Positions 8,731 through 16,788 of a DNA stretch of 64,000 bases are shown here, piece after piece. Positions within the stretch are counted from its first letter, which is position 1, and each line of letters begins with the position of its first letter. Both the position numbers and the translations under genes were made by a program. This stretch comes from Paeniglutamicibacter quisquiliarum (lineage in GTDB: Bacteria; Actinomycetota; Actinomycetes; Actinomycetales; Micrococcaceae): NCBI RefSeq assembly GCF_019084045.1, contig NZ_JAHRED010000003.1, forward strand, positions 124,001-188,000, read 5' to 3'. Below the pieces are notes generated by a model, which made no database searches, was not told the origin of the DNA, and was given only the letters and a program-made list of their open reading frames with translations.

Positions 8731-9141
8731 ATGTTTGAACCACGTGGTGCACACACCTTTGAATACGCCCTGCACGAGGGCACCGAGACCCGCATGCAAT
8801 TCCATTTCGTCGACGAGATGAAGATGCCCGTCGCCATCCAGACCTGGGAACTGGCGCCCGGCGGACACGAGGGCATGCACACCCACCACCGCCACGACAT
8901 GGCCCTGGAGGAGTTCTACCTGGTGCTGTCGGGCACCGCGTCGATGCGCGTGGGCCAGGAACACCACGAACTGCGGGCCGGGGACAGCGTCCTGGCCCCG
9001 GCCGGGGTGGAACACGACCTGCGCAACACCGGGGACGAAACCCTGCGGGTGCTGGTGGTCTGGGGCGAGGAAGGGCACAAGGACTTCTCCGCCTTCGGTT
9101 CGGTCGCCAAGGCCAGGGCCGCACGAGCAGGAACGCCGTAG
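8731..9141 (+). CDS. cupin-domain protein
   Basis: A 136-residue single-domain cupin. Motif 1 is the histidine-rich GMHTHHRHDMALEEFYLVLSG (about residues 50-70) with the metal-binding His and Glu. Motif 2, GDSVLAPAGVEHDLRNTG, follows. GGGGAG lies upstream of the ATG. It sits 34 nt after iclR, so is probably co-transcribed. Small cupins of this kind are isomerases, dioxygenases or sugar/acid-binding proteins; the sequence does not choose between them. Confidence 0.8.
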   Translation: MFEPRGAHTFEYALHEGTETRMQFHFVDEMKMPVAIQTWELAPGGHEGMHTHHRHDMALEEFYLVLSGTASMRVGQEHHELRAGDSVLAPAGVEHDLRNTGDETLRVLVVWGEEGHKDFSAFGSVAKARAARAGTP

Positions 9142-9160
9142 GGCCCAGCCGGGCGCCGGT

Positions 9161-9955
9161 TCAACCAGGCAGTGGGGATTCCATGAGCTTGAGCCACCTC
9201 TCGAGCAGGTCGTGCGTGAGTTCGGGCTGGTCGAGGTGCGCGTTGTGGCCGGCACCCTCGAGGACCGAAAGCGTGGCCCGCGGGTAGTGCCTCGCCAGAG
9301 CCATCTGGTCCGCAAACCCCACGACGTGGTCCTGCCGCCCGGCGATGATCAGGGTGGGGGCAGGGAACTTGCCGGAACGTTCCTCGGGTTCCCGGGTCAG
9401 CGCGTAGCGTCCGGCGATACGGCCGATGGCCGAACGGTCGAATGACCGCAGCCCCGGAAGCACCGAGTCGCGGAAACGGGCCCAGTTCTCGGGCGACTGG
9501 ATGACGGCCATGTCCGCGTAGGCCTTGGCGTCTTCGGGGTCCAGCGTCGCCAGAAGGCCCGGGTCGGAGCGCAACACGGTTTGCCCCGGCAAGACCCGGC
9601 GTCTGTGCTCCGCCGCGGCCACCGGACAAAGCAGGGCAAGTCCAAGCACCTGGTCGCCGAATTCGGCCGCCAGGTGGCGGGCGATCATTCCGCCAAACGA
9701 ATTGCCGAGTATCGCGAATCGCTCGCTGCCGAAGGTCTTTCGCGCGAAGGACGCGACCGCGTCGGCGACGTCGTCGGAGCTCCGGATGCCGGGTCCGGCA
9801 ATGGACTCGCCCATTCCCGGTAGGTCGATGTAGACCCGTCGCCACCGGCCACGCGCGGCAAACACGGGATCGAGCCCCAGCAGCAGGCGATGATCGACGC
9901 AGAATCCGTGGATCAGCAACAGCGGGATCCCGGAACCATGTTCAACGAAGTGCAC
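9161..9955 (-). CDS. alpha/beta hydrolase
   Basis: A 264-residue cytosolic hydrolase. LLLIHGFCVDHR gives the oxyanion-hole HG, GNSFGG is the nucleophile elbow (Ser), and GAGHNAHLDQPE carries the catalytic His. The cap region around residues 130-190 is short. It is convergent with the cupin gene, 19 nt away. The substrate is unknown; such proteins cleave esters, lactones or C-C bonds. Confidence 0.85.
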   Translation of the reverse strand: MHFVEHGSGIPLLLIHGFCVDHRLLLGLDPVFAARGRWRRVYIDLPGMGESIAGPGIRSSDDVADAVASFARKTFGSERFAILGNSFGGMIARHLAAEFGDQVLGLALLCPVAAAEHRRRVLPGQTVLRSDPGLLATLDPEDAKAYADMAVIQSPENWARFRDSVLPGLRSFDRSAIGRIAGRYALTREPEERSGKFPAPTLIIAGRQDHVVGFADQMALARHYPRATLSVLEGAGHNAHLDQPELTHDLLERWLKLMESPLPG

Positions 9956-10153
9956 GAGTGAAGGCTAGCAGCCGGCGCGGCGTCCGGCTTTGGGGAAACG
10001 TAATGGACACGGCGTCCCTGGGCGGCGGCGGGCGGATTTCGTGCAAGGACGGAGGCCGAGCATTGGTTCCGGCGGTGTCGGACGGAGACTCCGGCGGCGC
10101 TGGCCAGCGGGCCATTGATGTGGCCCGCGCCACTTCGGCGCTATCGTGGATCC

Positions 10154-11830
10154 ATGTCGAACATCCCGCATTCGCAACACTTCGATGTCATTGTCGTCGG
10201 TGCCGGCCTGGCCGGGCTGGTGGCGGCCACCGAGGCCACCGCGGCCGGCGCGCGCGTGCTGCTGCTGGACCAGGAATCCGAGGCGAACCTCGGCGGGCAG
10301 GCCCATTGGAGCTTTGGCGGGATCTTCCTGGTCGATTCGCCGGAACAGCGTCGGCTGGGTGTCAAGGACTCGAAGGAATTGGCGCTGCAGGACTGGGCCA
10401 ACACCGCAGGGTTCGATCGCGACGAGGACGACTGGGGCCGCAAATGGGCGAGCGCCTACGTCCGCTGGGCGGCCGGCGGCAAGCGGCAGTGGCTGCATGA
10501 ACGCGGCATCCGGTTCTTCCCGGTGGTCGGGTGGGCCGAACGCGGCGGGGCGGGCGCGCAGGGACCGGGAAACTCGGTGCCGAGATTCCACATCACCTGG
10601 GGGACCGGGCCGGGGCTGTTGGCTCCGTTCATCCGGGCGGCCCGGATCGCCGAGGCCAAGGGCCAGCTGACCATGCTCTGGCGGCACCAACTCGACGAGT
10701 TGGCCTCCGCCAACGGTGCCGTCAACGGTGTGCGCGGCAGCATCCTGGCGAATGACCCGGCGCCGCGCGGGGAGGACAGCAACCGCACCAAGGCCGGGGA
10801 CTTCGAATACTTTGCCCCCTCCGTCGTCGTTGCCACCGGCGGCATCGGAGGGAACCTTTCCAAGGTGCGCGCGGCCTGGCCGGAACGCCTGGGCAGCCCG
10901 CCGCGGGACCTGGTCTCCGGAGTGCCCGCGCACGTGGACGGGCGCGGCCTGGACATCGCCCACCGGGCCGGTGCCCGACTGGTCAACGGGGACCGGATGT
11001 GGCACTACACCGAGGGAATCGCCAACTGGAACCCGGTGTGGAAGCGCCACGGAATCCGCATCCTACCCGGGCCCAGTTCCCTGTGGCTGGATGCCACCGG
11101 CAAGCGCCTGCCCGACCCGCTGTGGCCCGGCTTCGACACGCTCGGGACCCTCGAACACCTGCGCGGCACCGGGCACGACCACAGTTGGTTCATCCTCAAC
11201 CGACGCATTATCGGCAAGGAATTCGCGCTCTCCGGCTCCGAGCAAAACCCCGACCTCACCGGCAAGGACATCCGCGCCGTGCTGGCGCGGGCGCGAGTGG
11301 ATGTTCCCGGCCCCGTCCAGGACTTCCTGGACCAAGGCGAGGACTTCGTCCAGGCGGCTACACTCGATGAGCTGGTGGCCAAGATGAACCGGCTGGCCGG
11401 GGAGGACCTCCTGGATCCGGCCCAGGTTGCCGGGGTGCTCGCGACCAGGGACTCGGCCACGGCGAATGGATTCGGCAAGGACGGCCAGATCTCGGCCATC
11501 ACCTCGGCCAGGAACTACCTGGGCGACAAGCTGGTGCGCAGCGTCAAGCCGCACCCCATCACGGACCCGAAAGCCGGCCCGCTGATCGCCGTGCGATTGA
11601 GGATCCTGACGCGCAAGTCGTTGGGCGGGATCCAGACGGACCTGGATTCGCGGGTGCTGGACGCCGGCGGGAACCCGGTCCCGGGACTCTATGCGGCGGG
11701 AGAGGCGGCGGGTTTCGGCGGCGGGGGCATCCACGGCTACCGTGCGCTCGAGGGCACCTTCCTGGGCGGCTGCCTCTTCAGCGGCAGGGCGGCCGTCCGG
11801 CACGCGGCGGGGGCCTGGAAGCGGACATAG
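10154..11830 (+). CDS. FAD-binding dehydrogenase, flavocytochrome c/3-ketosteroid dehydrogenase-like
   Basis: A 558-residue flavoprotein. VIVVGAGLAGLVAATEA near the N-terminus is the dinucleotide-binding motif and LLLDQESEANLGG follows as the adenine/ribose contact. The C-terminal GLYAAGEAAGFGGGGIHGYRAL is the second FAD motif typical of the fumarate reductase/KstD superfamily. It matches the conserved actinobacterial family annotated as putative FAD-binding dehydrogenase. The ATG at 10154 (MSNIPHSQHFDVIV) fits the fold. It is divergent from the hydrolase across about 200 bp with no recognisable element. Substrate unknown. Confidence 0.85.
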   Translation: MSNIPHSQHFDVIVVGAGLAGLVAATEATAAGARVLLLDQESEANLGGQAHWSFGGIFLVDSPEQRRLGVKDSKELALQDWANTAGFDRDEDDWGRKWASAYVRWAAGGKRQWLHERGIRFFPVVGWAERGGAGAQGPGNSVPRFHITWGTGPGLLAPFIRAARIAEAKGQLTMLWRHQLDELASANGAVNGVRGSILANDPAPRGEDSNRTKAGDFEYFAPSVVVATGGIGGNLSKVRAAWPERLGSPPRDLVSGVPAHVDGRGLDIAHRAGARLVNGDRMWHYTEGIANWNPVWKRHGIRILPGPSSLWLDATGKRLPDPLWPGFDTLGTLEHLRGTGHDHSWFILNRRIIGKEFALSGSEQNPDLTGKDIRAVLARARVDVPGPVQDFLDQGEDFVQAATLDELVAKMNRLAGEDLLDPAQVAGVLATRDSATANGFGKDGQISAITSARNYLGDKLVRSVKPHPITDPKAGPLIAVRLRILTRKSLGGIQTDLDSRVLDAGGNPVPGLYAAGEAAGFGGGGIHGYRALEGTFLGGCLFSGRAAVRHAAGAWKRT

Positions 11831-11901
11831 GGCGAGCCACCAACGTCCCGCCCCTGATGTCGGGGGTCTGGGATGTTCGTGGCCCGGCGAGGTGGGTTCG
11901 G

Positions 11902-12114
11902 TCAGTGCGTGAAGTGGTACGCCGTGCCAAAGAGCACTGCCGAAAGGCCGAAGGCGATGCCGATCATCATCGGTTCCCAGGCCCCTTGTACGGCAAACAG
12001 GAAGATGGCGAATATCGCGAACAACAACATCGCCAGGATTCCGCCAAGGATGATCGATCCGCCGCCGTGGTGGTGCACGGCAGTCTGCGCATTTCGATGA
12101 AATAGAGTAGCCAT
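11902..12114 (-). CDS. small two-helix membrane protein, unknown function
   Basis: A 70-residue protein beginning MATLFHRNAQTAVHHHGGG. Two hydrophobic stretches follow (SIILGGILAMLLFAIFAIFL and PMMIGIAFGLSAVLFG). The start at 12114 faces the DUF2087 gene 45 nt away. No family recognised. The His-rich, Gly-rich loop before the first helix is the only other feature. Confidence 0.65.
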   Translation of the reverse strand: MATLFHRNAQTAVHHHGGGSIILGGILAMLLFAIFAIFLFAVQGAWEPMMIGIAFGLSAVLFGTAYHFTH

Positions 12115-12159
12115 GTCCTCAGGGTAAGCCGAACAACAAGGAAAAACGAGGGATAGACC

Positions 12160-12663
12160 ATGAAGGATCCAGTGCAGGAATCCGCGGGGGACTGGCGCCA
12201 GGTTTTTGGTGCCTTGGCCAACGAGGAGACCCGCCGTTACTACGCCCAGCAGGTCCTGGGATTGGAGAGCGACCTGCGGCCCGAACGCCGGGCCAAGGCC
12301 CGGCAAAACCTCGCTAGCGCCGGCCTGCTCGATGGACGGGGCCTGGTGGACGAGCAGGTCTTTGCCCGCGTGCTGGCCGCCGGAGCACGTAGGGATCAGC
12401 AGACGGGCAGCGAGCGCTACTTCGACGAAGCGGGCCGCATCGACCGCTATCCCCGGAAGCACGAGGAACGCCTGGGCCTGCTGCGCGTGATTGCAGGCAA
12501 GGTCTTGCGGCACGGGCAGCGGCTCACCGAGGTCGAACTGACCTCGAAGCTGGAGGAGTTCACCGACGACCCGGTGCTCCTGCGCCGCTACTTGGTCGAC
12601 TACGGGATGCTGCTGCGCCAGCCGGACGGGTCCGCGTACCGGCTGGCGGACGGCTCGGACTAG
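12160..12663 (+). CDS. DUF2087-domain protein (putative winged-helix regulator)
   Basis: A 167-residue soluble protein. The N-terminal half (residues 1-75) resembles an ArsR-like helix bundle, ALANEETRRYYAQQVLG. The C-terminal half has the DUF2087 pattern RIDRYPRKHEERLGLL through VDYGMLLRQPDGSAYRL. DUF2087 is often joined to regulator domains and is thought to be regulatory. It is divergent from the small membrane protein. No target can be named. Confidence 0.8.
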   Translation: MKDPVQESAGDWRQVFGALANEETRRYYAQQVLGLESDLRPERRAKARQNLASAGLLDGRGLVDEQVFARVLAAGARRDQQTGSERYFDEAGRIDRYPRKHEERLGLLRVIAGKVLRHGQRLTEVELTSKLEEFTDDPVLLRRYLVDYGMLLRQPDGSAYRLADGSD

Positions 12664-12760
12664 CGGAGGATGTTTGTGTCCACGGCTCACAAGGGAGTAA
12701 TTTCTTATGTGTACGGATTGCGGCACCTGCCGCTCCGTTCCCATACATTCCAGGAGTCCC

Positions 12761-13537
12761 ATGTCTGACCCGTATGCCCGCCCGGGCGGCGATCCCCACC
12801 ACGGATCGTGGTCGTCTCCCGGCGGGTACGCGGGGCGGCCCGCACCCGGGCAGCAGCCGTACCCCGGCCAGTACCAGGGCGCGTATCCGGGCCAGTATCC
12901 GCCGGGCGGATACTACGGGCACTACGGCAACGGCGGCAACCAGCCGCCGCTGCGCACATACGGGATGACGACCTTCGCGATGGTGACCGGCATCGTGGCG
13001 GCCGCGGTGTCCCTGGTCCCGTTTCTCGGCTTCGTCTCCTTCGTGCTGGGTCCCCTGGCGATGGTGTTGGGCATCGTGGGCATCGCCAAGCGGATCAGGA
13101 GCCGCGGTTTCAGCGTCACGGCATTGGTGACCGGCACGTTCGGGCTGCTGGTCTCGATCCTCTACGCCGTGCTGCTTTCCACGATCCTCTCGTTCTACGA
13201 CAACACGCAGAGCTTTGAGTTCGAAGCGGAGGGCACCGACGAATATGTGCTCTCGTTGACGACGACCTCGGCCATGCCGGAAACGACCAACCATTCCGAC
13301 CCGTTTCGCAGCACCGTGGATGCGTCGACGCTCTTTGGCGGCCTCGTCGTCACGAACGTGGACGGCAAGCGGGGAGAGGTCAGCTGCCGGATCTACGACA
13401 CGGCGGGAAACCTGTTGGTGGAAAGCACCGATGCCGGAAGCGACGCGGTGGCCGAATGCATGCTCAGCGACGTCCTGGTCCGCAAGGTCGAGGACCTGGA
13501 CTTCCCCGAGGAGATCAGCGCCCGCGACCTAGGCTGA
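12761..13537 (+). CDS. DUF4190-type membrane protein
   Basis: A 258-residue protein. A Pro/Gly/Tyr-rich N-terminal tail (about residues 1-60, PGQYQGAYPGQYPPGG) precedes two membrane segments (about 72-125) of the DUF4190 type. A C-terminal domain of about 115 residues follows and probably lies outside the membrane. AGGAG precedes ATG 12761. An upstream ATG at 12707 would add 18 residues containing CTDCGTC and also has a GGGAG, so the start is not certain. The 3' end overlaps the convergent phosphatase gene by 9 nt. Function unknown. Confidence 0.75.
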   Translation: MSDPYARPGGDPHHGSWSSPGGYAGRPAPGQQPYPGQYQGAYPGQYPPGGYYGHYGNGGNQPPLRTYGMTTFAMVTGIVAAAVSLVPFLGFVSFVLGPLAMVLGIVGIAKRIRSRGFSVTALVTGTFGLLVSILYAVLLSTILSFYDNTQSFEFEAEGTDEYVLSLTTTSAMPETTNHSDPFRSTVDASTLFGGLVVTNVDGKRGEVSCRIYDTAGNLLVESTDAGSDAVAECMLSDVLVRKVEDLDFPEEISARDLG

Positions 13538-14395
13538 CCCGCCCGCGCCCGCCGCGTTGCGGGCGGCGATGATCCGGCGGATCGATCCATCCAGCACCGG
13601 GTAGTCTGCACCCGGTCCCAAGGCCAGGAAGCACGGCGCCTCGTGGTCCGGCAGGGTCTGCCCGTCGTAGCGGTAGCCCAGGTACCTGCCGCCGGCGCGG
13701 CGCACCAGCAGGGCCCCGGCGGCGATGTCCCAGGGCTTGGTGTCGAAGCCAATGGTTGCATCGCACCAGCCGGCCGCGACATGGGCCAGGGCCAGGGCGG
13801 CGGAGACCTTGCGGCGCACGGTGGCAAAGGCGCCGACCCAGGCGCCGAACTCGCGCAGCCCAGCCTCCCCGTCGAGTTCGAGGGCCTCGGCCGAGGGGTA
13901 GTCGGTCATGATGTTCGCGTGATGCTGGTCCGGGCGGGCGCCGGGAGACAGGATCGCGCCGTTCAGGTAGGCGTGTTGCGCATCGGCGGTGAATTCCAGC
14001 CCGGCGACTGGGTCAAGCACGACGGCCGCCAGCAGCACCCCGTCGCGGGCAGCCGCAATGGAGATGCAGAAGAAGGCGACCCCGTGGGTGAAATTGCTGG
14101 TGCCGTCGATGGGGTCGACTATCCACTGGATGCTTCCGGCACCCGTGCTGCCGCCCTCTTCGCCCAGGACCCGGGAGTCGGGCTCGGCCGCCAGCAGGTG
14201 TCCACGGATGATCTCTTCGCTGCGCCTGTCGAATGCCGTCACCAGGTCATGGGCGTTGGTCTTGTTTTCCCGTTCCACGTCCTGGCGGAACGCCCCGCGC
14301 AGGACCGGTGCGGCGAGCCGCGCCGCGTCCAGCGCAATCGAGCGCAGCCGTGCGGCCAAGGCGATGTCGGAGGTGCTGAAATTTTCGGTGCTCAC
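13529..14395 (-). CDS. inositol monophosphatase family protein
   Basis: A 288-residue Mg2+-dependent phosphatase of the IMPase/FIG superfamily. The metal-binding motifs are GEEGG, WIVDPIDGTSNFTHG and WDIAAGALLVRRAGG. The GTG at 14395 (VSTENFSTSD) is preferred; extending upstream would run through the MarR operator. Substrates could be inositol phosphate, histidinol phosphate or an adenylylated sulfate. It is divergent from the marR-MFS pair. Confidence 0.87.
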   Translation of the reverse strand: MSTENFSTSDIALAARLRSIALDAARLAAPVLRGAFRQDVERENKTNAHDLVTAFDRRSEEIIRGHLLAAEPDSRVLGEEGGSTGAGSIQWIVDPIDGTSNFTHGVAFFCISIAAARDGVLLAAVVLDPVAGLEFTADAQHAYLNGAILSPGARPDQHHANIMTDYPSAEALELDGEAGLREFGAWVGAFATVRRKVSAALALAHVAAGWCDATIGFDTKPWDIAAGALLVRRAGGRYLGYRYDGQTLPDHEAPCFLALGPGADYPVLDGSIRRIIAARNAAGAGGSA

Positions 14396-14429
14396 GATCC
14401 ACCAGCCTAGCGCCGCTGTGAGTTGCGCC

Positions 14430-14500
14430 AAATTAGTTTGACGGGGCAACTAAATTCACCATATGGTTGCAGAAGGCAACATTAGCCTTGGTCAACTATA
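14430..14500. promoter_or_regulatory. operator region of the marR-exporter operon
   Basis: AAATTAGTT (14430-14438) and AACTAAATT (14448-14456) form a near-perfect inverted repeat with a 9-nt centre. GTTGC-AGAAG-GCAAC (14466-14480) and a further GTCAACTAT (14491-14499) follow. The repeated TAGTTG/CAACTA half-sites suggest MarR autoregulation. Confidence 0.55.
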
Positions 14501-14521
14501 TTTGCGAAGGAGAACGATCCG

Positions 14522-15022
14522 TTGCCACGCGGCGAAACCCCAACATTTGAACTGGTCGAAAGCCTCACCGCGCTCAAGCGCACGCTGCGCTGCGTCGAGC
14601 ACCTCGGCGAAGGAAAGCAGTCGGTGGGCTTCGCGGGCCTGGGCGTGCTGGCCTACATCCAGCGCAACCAGCCCACCCGCGCCACCGACATCGCCCAGTG
14701 GATCGGCATCGGACCCGCGGCGCTCAGCCGCCAAGTCGTTGAGCTGGAAGGCTCCGGATTGCTGGTGCGCACCCCCAGCCCCACCGACGCCCGCGCCCAA
14801 TTGATTTCCCTCACGCCCCGCGGCGCTGAGGAGCTCGATTCCGCCTACGACAGGCGCGCCACGGTGCTGGCCGGGCTGCTCAAGGACTGGGACGAAGCGG
14901 AAATCGCCGCGGCCGCGGCCACCGTGAACAACATCCAACAGGTGCTGCGTGCCGGCCTGGATTCCATCCACGTCAAGAACGCCACGGCCCCCAACGGCCC
15001 GGAGGAGAACCCCCATGTCTGA
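14522..15022 (+). CDS. MarR-family transcriptional regulator
   Basis: A 166-residue winged-helix regulator. RATDIAQWIGIGPAALSRQVVELEGSG (about residues 58-84) is the recognition helix region, followed by the wing PSPTDARAQLISLTPRG. The TTG at 14522 is supported by AAGGAG about 10 nt upstream. The gene overlaps the exporter start by 8 nt and is preceded by repeated half-sites, the usual layout for a MarR repressor of a drug-efflux operon. Confidence 0.88.
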   Translation: MPRGETPTFELVESLTALKRTLRCVEHLGEGKQSVGFAGLGVLAYIQRNQPTRATDIAQWIGIGPAALSRQVVELEGSGLLVRTPSPTDARAQLISLTPRGAEELDSAYDRRATVLAGLLKDWDEAEIAAAAATVNNIQQVLRAGLDSIHVKNATAPNGPEENPHV

Positions 15023-16577
15023 GCAGCAATCAGTCGACCGGACGCGGGAGCGCCCCGGCGACCAGCCCCAAATGAGCCAGAAGGAGGTGCTGCGCTCGAT
15101 CACCGGCGTGCTGGCATCCTTCTTCGCCGCCATGCTGGCAACCACGATTGTCTCCATTGCGCTGCCGACGATCATGGACGCGCTGGAAGGCACGCAGACC
15201 GACTTCAACTGGGTGCTCACCGCGGCCCTGCTGGCCAACGCCGCAACCACCCCGATCTGGGGCAAGCTGGCGGACCTCTTCGACAAGAAGAAGCTGCTGC
15301 AAATCAGCATCGTCATCTTCGTGTGCGGTTCCATGCTGGCCGGGTTCGCCATCAACATCCCCATGCTCATGAGCGCCCGCGTCATCCAGGGCATCGGCAT
15401 GGGCGGGCTCACCGCCATGGGCATGGCGGTCATCGGCACCGTCATCCCGCCGCGCGAGCGCGGCAAGTACTCGGGCTACTTCGGCGGCGTCATGGCCGCG
15501 GCGACCGCCGGCGGCCCGTTGCTGGGCGGGCTGATCGTCGATTCCCCGCTGGGCTGGCGCTGGACCTTCTTCATCGGGGTGCCCATTGCCGTCATCTCCA
15601 TGTGGCTGATCCACAAGACCCTGCACATCGCACACGTCCCGCGGAAGGTCTACATCGACTGGGCCGGCGCGGTGCTGGTGACCATTTCGGTTTCCGTGCT
15701 GCTGATCTGGGTCTCCTACGTGGGCAAGGCGGGCTTCTACGAGTTCAACTCCTGGCAGACCTACGCGATGGTCGGCGGCTCGCTGGTGCTCATTGCCCTG
15801 CTGCTCTGGGTCGAGGGCCGGGTCCCGGAACCGGTGATCCCACTGCGCATCATCGCCACCCGCACCACCGCCCTGGCGATCCTCGCCTCGATTTCCATCG
15901 GCGTGGCGATGTTCGGCTCCGGCGCCTTCCTGGGCCAATACTTCCAGGTGGCCCGCGAGGCGAGCCCCACCCTGGCCGGGGTCATGACCCTGCCGATGAT
16001 CGCGGGAAACCTGTTCGGATCGGTCTTTTCCGGCCAGCTGATCTCCCGCTTCGGGCGCTGGAAGATCTTCCTGGTCATCGGCGCCATCCTCAACGTCGGA
16101 GCGCTGGGGCTGCTGGGCATGATGTCCCACGACACCAACTACTGGATCCTGGCCACCGGCATGTTCTTCAACGGCCTGGGCATGGGTTTCATGCTGCAGA
16201 ACCTGGTCCTTGCGGTGCAGAACACCGTCAAGGTCACCGACATCGGCACCGCCAGCTCCTCGGTCGCCTTCTTCCGCGCCGTCGGCGGGGCCGCGGGCGT
16301 GGCGGTGCTCGGGGCCATGCTCTCGGACAAGGTCGGGGCGCTGGTGCTCGATGCATTGAAGTCCGCGCACCTGGTCTCACCCGACGGTTCCACCGGCGTT
16401 GCCGCAGGCGGAACGTCGCTGAACCTCTCGGAGATGCCCCCTGCCGTGCGCCTGATGTACGAGACGGCCTTCGGCGATGCCACCGGCGTGGTGTTCATGA
16501 CCTCGGCCATCGTCGCCGTCGTCGGGCTGGTGTGCATCCTGTTCATCAAGGAAGTCCCGCTGCGCCGGACGGTCTGA
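15015..16577 (+). CDS. MFS drug-efflux transporter, DHA2/EmrB type
   Basis: A 520-residue inner-membrane protein with about 14 hydrophobic segments. TIVSIALPTIMDALEG is the characteristic DHA2 motif D1 and GKLADLFDKKKLL is the MFS loop motif. ATG 15015 has GGAGGAG upstream and overlaps marR. It probably exports a lipophilic toxin with H+ antiport under MarR control. Substrate unknown. Confidence 0.88.
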   Translation: MSEQQSVDRTRERPGDQPQMSQKEVLRSITGVLASFFAAMLATTIVSIALPTIMDALEGTQTDFNWVLTAALLANAATTPIWGKLADLFDKKKLLQISIVIFVCGSMLAGFAINIPMLMSARVIQGIGMGGLTAMGMAVIGTVIPPRERGKYSGYFGGVMAAATAGGPLLGGLIVDSPLGWRWTFFIGVPIAVISMWLIHKTLHIAHVPRKVYIDWAGAVLVTISVSVLLIWVSYVGKAGFYEFNSWQTYAMVGGSLVLIALLLWVEGRVPEPVIPLRIIATRTTALAILASISIGVAMFGSGAFLGQYFQVAREASPTLAGVMTLPMIAGNLFGSVFSGQLISRFGRWKIFLVIGAILNVGALGLLGMMSHDTNYWILATGMFFNGLGMGFMLQNLVLAVQNTVKVTDIGTASSSVAFFRAVGGAAGVAVLGAMLSDKVGALVLDALKSAHLVSPDGSTGVAAGGTSLNLSEMPPAVRLMYETAFGDATGVVFMTSAIVAVVGLVCILFIKEVPLRRTV

Positions 16578-16601
16578 TTCCGGAGCAGGGGCTTCCGTCA
16601 G

Positions 16602-16641
16602 GGTCCCGGGCACCAAGGGAAAACCCCTGGTGCCCGGGACC
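16602..16641 (+). terminator. strong hairpin after the exporter, no U-tract
   Basis: GGTCCCGGGCACCAAGGG pairs with CCCCTGGTGCCCGGGACC at 17 of 18 positions around an AAAA loop. No T-run follows. Confidence 0.65.
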
Positions 16642-16788
16642 TGCTGCGTTGGCCGGCGTTCCCGTTGGAGAGACAGGAAATGTCGGCGGCTTTGGATGAA
16701 CCGGCCAAGGGATTGGATGATCTGTCCGAGACTTCTGTCACTTTCCTTGCGTAGTGTGTGCTGGGTCGTACACACGGAAGGAACCGCG

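Noticed and set aside
5613-8900. 1,095-codon open frame on the minus strand opposite creatinase, deaminase and iclR
   Set aside because: Its composition is the Gly/Asp/Val-rich pattern of an antisense shadow of GC-rich genes. The plus-strand genes have clear motifs, promoters and ribosome-binding sites.
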